The position numbers and the translations under genes are program-made. Below the pieces are notes generated by a model. That model made no database searches and was not told the origin of the DNA. It saw only the letters and a program-made list of their open reading frames with translations. From positions 1 to 9,152 of the forward strand of contig JAJFMC010000012.1 in assembly GCA_021772365.1 (NCBI GenBank): a DNA stretch of 9,152 bases. The letters run 5' to 3'. Within the stretch, counting starts at the first letter, position 1. The number at the start of each line of letters is the position of its first letter. The DNA is from Chlamydiota bacterium. Lineage in GTDB: Bacteria > Chlamydiota > Chlamydiia > Chlamydiales > Criblamydiaceae. Below, in pieces: positions 1 to 5,869 of the stretch.

Positions 1-564
1 CGATTCCCAATTCTTCAACTTGTTTGGGTATAGCATTACAGAACTCTTGTGGGTTTGTTTCTAAATGGTCATCAGTTTCGTCAGTTCCTATTAAAATTTG
101 GATATAACGATGTATTAGAGCAATTGGTGAAAGTGAGACACAGTTACTGGGAAGGTCTTTCATAGTTTGAAACCTCTTGGTAGCATCATCACCTATGGAA
201 TTGATGTCATCAGCAAGGTTGGCGATAGAACTTTTGTCCAAAAAGCTTAGACTGATGTAACTGTTAGAAGCACTTTCAACAGCCTCATGCATTTGTTTAT
301 ATGTACTGTTCGTTTCGTGTAAATCCTGACGGGAGTCAACGTAGTTAATAAACGTTTTCACCTCATTCCTAATGGTCAATATTCTAAGAGTTGCATAAGT
401 ATCTACTTTCATCGCCAACTCTTCAGTTAATCCCTTTTTCAATTCATCAACACTATGTGTCGCAAGAGCTTGGAATACGGATGTTTTTACTTCTTCTTCC
501 GAAGAACTGGTCTGGATGGTTTGTGGTACATCTCAACAGAGTTGTTTGTGTTTGATATAGTCAT
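1..564 (-). pseudogene. Partial unrecognised protein, probable frameshift near codon 10, 3' end off the left edge
   Basis: A minus-strand frame is open from about 532 down to base 1 with no stop, so the C-terminus lies outside the window. The deduced product is soluble, rich in Ser/Thr/Glu/Asp and probably helical. It includes stretches such as SSSEEEVKTSVFQALA and DELKKGLTEELAMK, and ends at the edge with IPKQVEELGI. I see no signal peptide, membrane segment or known motif, and I do not recognise the family. The frame is closed upstream by TGA at 533-535. An ATG at 562-564 opens a different frame (MTISNTNNSVE) that hits TAA at 487-489. Restoring one base near 533 joins them as MTISNTNNSV-(E)-DVPQTIQT, so a 1-nt deletion is likely. 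If there is no frameshift, the first in-frame ATG is at 410-412, with an in-frame TTG a few codons upstream of it. The Shine-Dalgarno before 564 is weak. Confidence 0.55.
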
Positions 565-710
565 AATTACCGCTTATCTTTCTTGGGTTATAAAATTATT
601 TCAAAGTAATGTGTGAGAATCTTATCAGTATAACTTATTTGGGACAATACGTTTAAAATGTTTGTTTAATATTCTGTGTAAATAATAATAACATGATTTA
701 TCAACGAGCT

Positions 711-1469
711 CTATTGTAATGTAAACTCTTTAACGAGGACAAAGATACCAACGAGGATAATCATCAAAGAAAATCCTTTTTGCAGTTGGTGGTCCTTGAT
801 GCTCTTTGCTAGTCCGATACCCACGGTCACTCCGACAATTCCTCCTGCCAAGAAAAATTCCGTCGTTGAAGCTTGTAAATGCTGCTCTTCCATCAGGTGG
901 GTGATCGTAGAGATTAGACTGACGCAGGCAATCACCAACAACGAGGTAGCCATGGCCCTTTTGATATTTAAAGAAGCAGCGAAGACGAGGGTCGGGACGA
1001 TGAGGAATCCACCGCCCACTCCGAAAAGTCCGTTGAGGAAGCTTGTGATGGCTCCTCCAGAAATTAACAGAAGAGGGTGTTTATCGTGATTTTGATATGT
1101 AGGCGTGTTTTTGTCTCTGGAAGCTTTTATCCACATCGACAATCCAACGACAAACATCAGTGTCGCAAAACCAATCATCAACCATCGACCCGGGATGTTA
1201 CGGCTGATCATTGCCCCGCATGGAGCAAATAGGAAGCTGGTAATGATCATGACAAAAGCAGCTTTGAAGTCGACCTCTGATTTACGAATGCGTTGCAGTG
1301 CCCCAACAAAAGCGGTGGTGCCAACTACGATGAGCGAGATCACAAGTGCTTGGTGTACGGGAACATTTGCTCCATATACTAGCAAGGGAACTGCGAATAT
1401 AGACCCTCCTCCTCCGCTGAGACCAAGGGAAAGTCCGACGATAAATCCATAAATAATGAGTGCGACCAT
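711..1469 (-). CDS. TauE/SafE (TSUP) family anion permease
   Basis: Polytopic inner-membrane protein of 252 aa, the usual length of TSUP permeases, which move sulfite, sulfonates, sulfoacetate or related organic anions. The family's internal duplication is visible. Each half has a glycine-rich re-entrant motif followed by a VP dipeptide: GLSGGGGSIFAVPLL at residues 16-30 and GLFGVGGGFLIVPTL at 147-161. The second half also has the family-typical KRAMATSLLVI (170-180). About eight hydrophobic segments are visible, with a polar loop at about 114-131 (ASRDKNTPTYQNHDKH) between the halves. The ATG at 1467-1469 places the first membrane segment right at the N-terminus, as expected; the upstream AAAAGAA is only a weak ribosome site. 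No sulfur-metabolism gene is adjacent, so the substrate cannot be named. The family call is firm. Confidence 0.92.
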   Translation of the reverse strand: MVALIIYGFIVGLSLGLSGGGGSIFAVPLLVYGANVPVHQALVISLIVVGTTAFVGALQRIRKSEVDFKAAFVMIITSFLFAPCGAMISRNIPGRWLMIGFATLMFVVGLSMWIKASRDKNTPTYQNHDKHPLLLISGGAITSFLNGLFGVGGGFLIVPTLVFAASLNIKRAMATSLLVIACVSLISTITHLMEEQHLQASTTEFFLAGGIVGVTVGIGLAKSIKDHQLQKGFSLMIILVGIFVLVKEFTLQ

Positions 1470-1512
1470 AATTCTTTTATAATATGCGATGGAGAATATT
1501 TTTCACTATCAT

Positions 1513-1764
1513 TTAATATTTCTTGTTAAAAACCGCTCGTCCTATTCCGTGGATTGTTGACCAGAGTTCATTGAGTGTTGTTTTGTCCAGACTGTCCTTT
1601 CCCGAAACTCTCTTGATTTTACTGGGATCTATTTCGGCAACCGAACCACTGCTTATCTGTAGTTGGGGTTTTACAAAAACTATACAAGGGCATTTGGTGT
1701 CGATTTTATAAATGATAGTGTAGCAGCTGATGTGTGTTTTTTGTTTGTTGTTGCGTGTTATGGT
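1513..1764 (-). pseudogene. Start-less open frame between the two transporter genes; possible gene remnant
   Basis: On the minus strand a frame runs from just after an in-frame TAA at 1765-1767 (inside the 3' end of the MFS gene) to TAA at 1513-1515, about 83 codons. From the middle onward it looks like real protein: YKIDTKCPCIVFVKPQ, then SVAEIDPSKIKRVSGKDS, then LNELWSTIHGIGRAVFNKKY at the end. There is no ATG, GTG or TTG near its beginning and no Shine-Dalgarno; only ATA, ATC and ATT codons are available. It may be the tail of a gene whose 5' end was lost when the MFS gene arrived, a gene with a rare start, or chance. The opposite strand is also open over 1523-1711 but has a less protein-like composition. 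I do not recognise the family. Confidence 0.3.
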
Positions 1765-2963
1765 TTAATTAAAAGTGTTTTTCTCGTCTTAGCACGCTCG
1801 TAAAAGAAAATCGTTGTCAGCGAGGTTAATATGATTCCTGAAACAATCATCACGACAGCGTAAACCTTTCCATCATAAAAATGGCTACTTAATGCTACAA
1901 CTCCAGCAGTTATGAGTAATCGTGTGCTGGTGAGTAAACTCGCTGTGACCCCTTTTATACCGGGTAGTAATTCCATACACTCTAGAAAATACAGGCCCTG
2001 TGTCCAGTTGATCCCAAAGGTATAGATCAATATACCACTAGTCAGTAAATAGGGATCCTCAGGAGCAACGATGGCGCTACCAACAAGCCATATACCACTG
2101 AGTGCGATCATCGTTGTTCCAATCTGCTTCACTTTGTTCGTTCCCCATTTCCTAATCGCATGGCTGCACGTTAAACTACCTACAAGCCACGCAGCGATGA
2201 TGGTTGCTTGGAATAAGGGGAATATCGCTTTGCTTACGCCAAACTGCATCACAAACAATACTGCTGTCGCTGAAAGAAAGACCATATATCCTGCAAATGC
2301 CAAACTGACCACAATGGTGAGTTGCCAAAATTGTAATGTCGTAAAAGCAAGCTTATAATCCTTTGCGATCCTTTCAATACTAAATGGAGCTCTTTTTTCT
2401 ACAGCATGGGTTTCTGGTAAGAAAAAGAGGGTGATCAAAAAACTCAGTAATGCAAATAAGCTGATCGCTAGGAAGTTTGAACGAAATCCGAAGGTGTAAT
2501 TCAAATATCCACCCAATAATGGTGCTGCAGCCATCATAAATGGGATAATTGAGTTTATTAGGTTTAATGCACGGATTGCTTTTTCAGACTGGAATGTGTC
2601 GAACATAACAGCTGTCCCTAATGTAAAACAACCTCCACAACCTAGCCCTTGTAGGAGGCGACCAAATAACATCATTTCAAACGTTTGAGCCGATAGTGTA
2701 AACAGGCTTCCAATCAAGAAGAGGCTTAAAGCTGCCATCAGTAGCTTTTTTCTTCCGTGCGAGTCAGATAGTGGACCATATATAGGACCGGATAGACAGA
2801 TCCCTATAAAGTTCCAGGTCAGAAGACTTTGTATCGCTTCCTCAGTGGTTGAAAAATAGTCGATCATATCGGGAAATGCCGGTAAAAAAATATCGGTTTC
2901 GATACATGCACCGATAAAAATCGTAATGATTAATGATAAGTATTTTATTTCCTTGGTCGTCAC
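1758..2963 (-). CDS. Bcr/CflA-type MFS multidrug efflux transporter
   Basis: Twelve-helix major facilitator superfamily protein of the DHA1 drug:H+ antiporter group, closest in layout to Bcr/CflA. It probably exports small toxic compounds across the inner membrane in exchange for protons. Numbered from the chosen start, it shows ETDIFLPAFP after helix 1 (22-31, compare DMYLPALP in Bcr), motif A GPLSDSHGRKK at 63-73, motif B with Arg102 in GRLLQGLG, and the antiporter motif C AAAPLLGG at 145-152. The frame is open upstream to a GTG at 3030-3032. I prefer the GTG at 2961-2963: GAGGA lies at 2971-2975, the N-terminus MTTKEIKYL leads directly into helix 1, and the 401-aa length matches Bcr. The longer version would add a charged 23-residue extension that begins very close to the likely promoter. 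The substrate is unknown. Confidence 0.92.
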   Translation of the reverse strand: MTTKEIKYLSLIITIFIGACIETDIFLPAFPDMIDYFSTTEEAIQSLLTWNFIGICLSGPIYGPLSDSHGRKKLLMAALSLFLIGSLFTLSAQTFEMMLFGRLLQGLGCGGCFTLGTAVMFDTFQSEKAIRALNLINSIIPFMMAAAPLLGGYLNYTFGFRSNFLAISLFALLSFLITLFFLPETHAVEKRAPFSIERIAKDYKLAFTTLQFWQLTIVVSLAFAGYMVFLSATAVLFVMQFGVSKAIFPLFQATIIAAWLVGSLTCSHAIRKWGTNKVKQIGTTMIALSGIWLVGSAIVAPEDPYLLTSGILIYTFGINWTQGLYFLECMELLPGIKGVTASLLTSTRLLITAGVVALSSHFYDGKVYAVVMIVSGIILTSLTTIFFYERAKTRKTLLIKP

Positions 2964-2970
2964 GCAGGTG

Positions 2971-2975
2971 TCCTC
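2971..2975 (-). promoter_or_regulatory. Ribosome binding site that decides the MFS start
   Basis: GAGGA on the minus strand, 7 nt from the GTG at 2961-2963. No comparable site precedes the more upstream GTG at 3030-3032. Confidence 0.6.
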
Positions 2976-3019
2976 ATTTTCACGTGTAATTTCCAAATAT
3001 TTATGCAGTTCCCTCTCTA

Positions 3020-3048
3020 AATAAAAAAACACCTGGAGAAAAAGTCAA
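3020..3048 (-). promoter_or_regulatory. Candidate promoter of the MFS gene
   Basis: Minus-strand TTGACT at 3043-3048 (5 of 6 to the -35 consensus), a 17-bp spacer, then TTTATT at 3020-3025 (4 of 6 to the -10). It overlaps the upstream GTG at 3030-3032, so a transcript from it would begin downstream of that codon. This agrees with translation starting at 2963. Confidence 0.4.
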
Positions 3049-3063
3049 ATACTGTATATCGAA

Positions 3064-3193
3064 ACAAGGTAAAAATAAATCTTCAACTTGTTTGGGTATT
3101 CCTAAAAAAAACGCGGTAGAGATAATATTTCTTACAACGTTATCTCTTTTTGATTAAGAATTAATAAATTTGTGAGGGATTTCTTAGAGCTAT
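3064..3193. repeat. Islet-bounding direct repeat, copy 1 (130 bp)
   Basis: Same-orientation near-perfect duplicate of 5870-5998. The two differ by one substitution near each end of the A-rich part (T/C at 3070, G/C at 3119) and by one A in an A8/A7 run. The repeat begins at ACAAGG and ends at AGAGCTAT, which covers the stop codon of the CheD-like gene. It carries a hairpin, and its 3080-3099 stretch is also found exactly at 12-31 inside the left-edge gene. Nothing outside these boundaries is shared between the two copies. Confidence 0.95.
3104..3151 (-). terminator. Candidate hairpin terminator downstream of the CheD-like gene
   Basis: Perfect 8-bp stem AGAGATAA / TTATCTCT (3118-3125 and 3140-3147) with a 14-nt loop. 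On the plus strand a T5 run begins at the stem base. On the minus strand a T8 run follows the stem after 6 nt, so it could act in both directions. The stem is AT-rich and therefore weak. It lies about 40 bp past the stop of the CheD-like gene. In repeat copy 2 a G-to-C change breaks one pair. Confidence 0.4.
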
Positions 3194-3873
3194 CGTTCTT
3201 CAGGTCGGTAAGCAACCTTAATATTTGCCTCAATAAAAATACTAGTTAGTACAAACGTAATATCACCCTCACTAATGTCTCTATGGTTAAGGTTTGACAT
3301 GGGGTTGTAGTCAGATACTTCGCCATTTCTAGAATCAATAGATAGGCTTTTTGCGCCAAAACTTATTTCTGAATCAAGTATATCTTCAGAAGCTATTTCC
3401 ATAGGTAAGTCACTGCGTTGTCTCATCCAAATCTTTATCGCATCAGCAGTGGCTTCGGATCCCCCTCTCAGGTGAAGTTGAATAGGTGTTTCAATTTTCT
3501 TTTTCACTAATCTAGCTATATTGTAAAAAATTATTCCACCCGATTTTCTTACTTCTCTAGCACCAGAAAAATGCACGACAAAAGCAATTCCGTTAGTAGC
3601 ATCATAACCGCCAAGGGCAACGCAATCACCAGCACCGTATGTAGCCACTATTGGCTTTTTGTTTGTAGATATTGTAAATGCAGCTTCGGATTGTAAAGAT
3701 TCAGCGATTTTAGTTCCGTTTAATTTATGACTTGTTGAAGTTGAAGCTGGTGCGAGATCGGTAATTCCCGCTGGAGCCAATCCCGTTAATCCATAGCCCG
3801 TTAATCCCGTTAATCCATAGTAGGTTGTAACTGGTTCTTTCGTGATTAGGGCTGTGCTTATTGGATTGGACAT
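3190..3873 (-). CDS. Orphan CheD-fold putative glutamine deamidase with repeat-rich N-terminus
   Basis: Predicted 227 aa. Residues from about 70 resemble the CheD fold. CheD deamidates receptor glutamines in chemotaxis, and the same fold occurs in toxins such as CNF1 and Burkholderia BLF1. Here VATYGAGDCVALGGYD followed by AFVVHFSG gives Thr78, Cys84 and His101. Their spacing (6 and 17) equals Thr21/Cys27/His44 of Thermotoga CheD as I remember it. IQLHLRGGSEA (131-141) and SLSIDSRNGEVSDYNP (177-192) fit later CheD strands. The N-terminal 60 residues are unlike CheD: low complexity, with GLTGLTGYGLTGL and then APAGITDLAPAS. At 227 aa it exceeds the usual CheD length (about 160 aa). No che gene or receptor is nearby, so a chemotaxis role is doubtful; a host- or competitor-directed deamidase is one possibility. 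ATG 3871-3873 has AGAGG 7 nt upstream. The TAG stop falls inside the direct repeat. The fold call is by eye; the function is inferred. Confidence 0.72.
   Translation of the reverse strand: MSNPISTALITKEPVTTYYGLTGLTGYGLTGLAPAGITDLAPASTSTSHKLNGTKIAESLQSEAAFTISTNKKPIVATYGAGDCVALGGYDATNGIAFVVHFSGAREVRKSGGIIFYNIARLVKKKIETPIQLHLRGGSEATADAIKIWMRQRSDLPMEIASEDILDSEISFGAKSLSIDSRNGEVSDYNPMSNLNHRDISEGDITFVLTSIFIEANIKVAYRPEER
3782..3820 (-). repeat. Short tandem repeat coding YGLTGLTG units
   Basis: Within the CheD-like gene, TATGGATTAACGGGATT occurs twice on the minus strand, 24 nt apart, with an extra ATTAACGGG between. It encodes the YGLTGLTGYGLTGLA stretch (residues 19-33). The nucleotide-level identity points to recent slippage expansion. 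Confidence 0.75.
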
Positions 3874-3907
3874 TAAAAAACCTCTAAGTTCAAGTTAAGA
3901 TGGTTCC

Positions 3908-3936
3908 ATTATAGCATATTAACTGTTAAGTTTAAA
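3908..3936 (-). promoter_or_regulatory. Extended -10 promoter of the CheD-like gene
   Basis: On the minus strand TGCTATAAT gives a perfect TATAAT at 3908-3913 with the extended TG element at 3915-3916. A TTTAAA -35-like box lies 17 bp upstream at 3931-3936. The start codon is about 35 bp downstream. Confidence 0.75.
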
Positions 3937-3956
3937 TAGAGTTTAAGTGAGTTTAA
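3929..3956 (-). promoter_or_regulatory. Three phased TTAAACT direct repeats upstream of the CheD-like promoter
   Basis: TTAAACT on the minus strand occurs at 3950-3956, 3940-3946 and 3929-3935, with periods of 10 and 11 bp, so all lie on the same helix face. The last copy overlaps the -35 box. This is the geometry of tandem activator sites such as response-regulator boxes. The binding protein is unknown. AT-richness makes chance similarity possible. Confidence 0.45.
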
Positions 3957-3969
3957 TGTAAGGTTTTAT

Positions 3970-4011
3970 TTTACAGCAAGGGGAGTCTGTCAAAAATAAG
4001 TTTGCTGTAAA
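3970..4011. repeat. 10-bp inverted repeat with 22-nt loop
   Basis: TTTACAGCAA at 3970-3979 pairs perfectly with TTGCTGTAAA at 4002-4011. It lies between the CheD-like promoter region and the stop of the IS-interrupted ORF. No T-run follows on either strand, so it is not a standard terminator; an operator or the worn end of a mobile element are alternatives. The loop begins GGGGAGTCTGTCAAAAA, which resembles insertion sequence tips in a general way. Confidence 0.5.
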
Positions 4012-4212
4012 TATAACCCTATTTTCCTGCTTTTCTTCCTATCCTCAATAGAGCGAGTAATCTCTTGTAATCAAACCTGTCTAGATGAATGTTTATACCC
4101 ATGTCATTGATGAAGTTGTATTCATTTATAAACTTATCAAAAGTCCTTTTGTGCATTCCCTTTTTTCTGGTCCAGGTGTTCGCATCCTCGAAGGATATAT
4201 CATATAGTTTTA

Positions 4213-4220
4213 AGTTTTTT
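4213..4220. repeat. Target site duplication, left copy
   Basis: AGTTTTTT, identical to 5546-5553 and directly abutting the left terminal inverted repeat. Eight base pairs is the usual duplication size for ISL3 elements. Confidence 0.9.
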
Positions 4221-4245
4221 GGTTCATCCGACTAATTGGTGTTTT
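4221..4245 (+). repeat. Left terminal inverted repeat of the IS
   Basis: Begins GGTTCATCCGAC and matches the right end at 18 of 25 positions. It contains the transposase stop codon (4224-4226). Confidence 0.8.
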
Positions 4246-5458
4246 TGATTATGCAAATGATGTAAGCGCAACTTAAAATATTCTATATCTCTATACCCAT
4301 AAGCCTGTCTTTTTAAGGTTTTGATCTTGTTATTGATTCCCTCAGCCTTTCCATTAGTTATGAAATGTCGAAAGTAATTCAAAATGCCTCGGTAATGTCT
4401 CATCAATGTAAAAGCTAATTTTTTCAGAGGCGCGAGTGAAGACTGCCCATACATAGGTGTAAGCTCATTTGTTACCGATATAGCTTCAAAGATCCAGTCG
4501 ATCAAAAATTCCCTGGCTTTTTCTTCATTACGCTGACACCACAACAACCTCAACTGCTCTTTCATTGAGTGCATAATAAATAATGGTTTATTGGCCTGCA
4601 GAATAGCTTCCAGTCTTTCCAGTTTAAGAGGGTCTAGGTTTTCATAGTTGTATAGAGGTAAAAACCTACCTCCTTTCATTGTTTTAACCCCTTCTTTTTC
4701 TAGATTTTTTTGCTGAGTTTTTCTTACTGAATCTACAGCCTTATTCACGATTTGCATTATATGAAATCGGTCAAAAACGATATCAATTTCGGGAAGATAT
4801 TCTTCAAATGCTGCCTTGTAAGATTTGCTCATATCCATTGCAACAGCTCTTAGGTTCAGGGCTTTTTTTTTAAGATTTTTAAAAATGACCTTATATCCTT
4901 TTTCTTTCGACCTTCGACGCTGTGTAGTATTCTTCCTGTCTTCAAGTCTGCAATTACAGTCATGTACTTATGTCCTTTTGAAATACTGATTTCATCAATA
5001 GTAATATACGTAACATCTTTAAGATCAATATTTTTATATTTCTTTTTAAGGTCGTTTTTATGAAGATTCTTAACCGTGTCCCAAGTGATCTCTAGGTAGT
5101 TGGCCACATCTTTTATTGTAGCGAATTCTAGAAGGTCTAAAACATAGTTGACAAACGATTTTGACATTCGCTGTTTACCATCCGCAAATGGCATTTGTGG
5201 CCACCATGCAGAGTCACAATTTTTACACCGATTGCGATGCACTAGAATGATAAGAACTGCATTTTTAGAACCTGTGGAAGGAAGGCGGAACTCTCTATTA
5301 CAGTTTCCATTAAAGATTACATCATTGCTTCCGCACTTATGACAAGTAAATCTTTCGTTTTTAAGGCGCCCGCGAGCAACCAATCTTTTTTCTTCTATGC
5401 AGAAGCTGTCAACGTCTACTCCGTCAAGTTCATATAAGTCGCGTATCTCTTGCCCCAT
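4224..5458 (-). CDS. tnp: ISL3-family DDE transposase, split by a -1 frameshift site
   Basis: Catalyses cut-and-paste movement of the flanking element. It lies in two frames: 200 codons from ATG 5456-5458 to TGA 4856-4858, then a frame that continues to TGA 4224-4226. A -1 shift at A AAA AAG (4862-4868) fuses them into 411 aa, the usual ISL3 length. Domains in order: an N-terminal zinc ribbon with CHKC (Cys39, Cys42) and CKNC (Cys78, Cys81); a helix-turn-helix-like region at about 100-135 (IKDVANYLEITWDTVKNLH); and the DDE_Tnp_ISL3 core with Asp155 in ITIDEISISKGHKYM, Asp209 in AVAMDMSKSY, the family motif VFDRFHIM, and Glu373 in NGKAEGINNKIKTLKRQAYG. All catalytic residues are present. Either the split is programmed (ribosomal or by polymerase slippage on A9) or it is an indel in the A-run. 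Most ISL3 transposases are encoded in one frame. Confidence 0.92.
4862..4871 (-). other. Slippery A9-G run with -1 frameshift heptamer A AAA AAG
   Basis: In the upstream frame the codons read TTA AAA AAA AAG CCC TGA, so the heptamer A AAA AAG is correctly phased for a -1 slip. The shifted frame reads AAA AAA GCC CTG and continues into the second half of the transposase. The same heptamer is used by IS1- and IS3-family elements. Nine consecutive A residues also favour RNA polymerase slippage. I could not identify a stimulatory hairpin. Confidence 0.6.
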
Positions 5459-5520
5459 GCTATCCCCATTATCTATTGGTTACAAAACCTAAGGATGGGG
5501 AATTTATCAAACTGATGTCA

Positions 5521-5545
5521 AAACATTATTTTTTCTGAAGAACCA
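5521..5545 (-). repeat. Right terminal inverted repeat of the IS
   Basis: On the minus strand begins GGTTCTTCAGAA. It is next to the right copy of the 8-bp duplication. Confidence 0.8.
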
Positions 5546-5553
5546 GTTTTTTT
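5546..5553. repeat. Target site duplication, right copy
   Basis: AGTTTTTT, an exact match to 4213-4220, directly outside the right inverted repeat. Confidence 0.9.
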
Positions 5554-5570
5554 TTCTCTTTAGGAGCCAT

Positions 5571-5869
5571 CTATCTTCATTGGATATGTTTTGTGAGAAA
5601 TATGAAAGATTTAGGCACTTTCGGCAGCCTATGGTCAGGGTGCACTAGAGTCTAGAAGTTCGTGTGAAGCAGTGGAGGCAAGTAAAGAGATATCTCAAGC
5701 CAAAATCACTGTTGATTGTTTTCATCGGTGCTTGGAAAAACAATTCATTTTGAGTGGTGTGAATGAGGAGGTGGGCACTGGTAACTATGACGGTATAACG
5801 TCCTATTGAGGTTTTCGTTAATCCTCCATTTTTCGCTAGCTTACCTGGCATGCACTTAAAACTATTTAT
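5571..5869. other. Stretch without a convincing gene, likely degenerate DNA
   Basis: About 300 bp between the interrupted ORF and repeat copy 2. Both strands have short open frames. The plus frame ending at a TGA near 5808 includes AKITVDCFHRCLEKQF and NYDGITSY, faintly like transposase text, but it has no proper start and a stop (TAG) just before 5614. The minus frame at 5645-5878 begins inside the repeat and has an unlikely composition. I treat the stretch as decayed sequence. Confidence 0.35.

Larger units (their letters stand above)
4221..5545. mobile_element. Complete ISL3-family insertion sequence (1325 bp)
   Basis: Both ends begin GGTTC: GGTTCATCCGAC inward from 4221, and GGTTCTTCAGAA inward from 5545 on the other strand. 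The terminal inverted repeat matches at 18 of the first 25 positions, with a shared TGTTTT at positions 20-25. A perfect AT-rich 8-bp target duplication flanks it. The one gene, on the minus strand, starts 87 bp inside the right end. Its stop codon lies inside the left inverted repeat, a compact layout. Intact ends plus an undamaged duplication indicate a recent insertion. It landed in a small basic ORF. Confidence 0.93.
4019..5570 (-). pseudogene. 72-codon basic ORF interrupted by the ISL3 element
   Basis: Removing the insertion sequence (4221-5545) and one copy of its 8-bp duplication joins 5546-5570 to 4019-4212 without a frame break. It then reads from ATG 5568-5570 to TAG 4019-4021 as a 72-aa protein. 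It starts MAPKEKKNLKLYDISFED, continues WTRKKGMHKRTFDKFINEY and ends DYKRLLALLRIGRKAGK. It is small, very basic and without membrane segments. I do not recognise it; it could be a nucleic acid-binding protein or a transposase fragment. An in-frame TAG lies directly before the ATG, and there is no clear Shine-Dalgarno, so it may itself be a remnant of something longer. The clean join supports it being coding when the element landed; an open frame this long could still arise by chance. Confidence 0.5.

Noticed and set aside
796..1452. Plus-strand open frames opposite the TauE/SafE gene
   Set aside because: They mirror the membrane protein codons, have no ribosome sites, and lack plausible protein character.
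1523..1711. Plus-strand 62-codon open frame between the transporter genes
   Set aside because: It starts at a TTG with no ribosome site and has an implausible composition; the opposite strand over the same bases reads more like protein.
2961..3032. Longer MFS start at the GTG at 3030-3032
   Set aside because: It adds a charged 23-residue tail not seen in Bcr-type proteins, overlaps the likely promoter, and has no ribosome site, while the GTG at 2963 has GAGGA.
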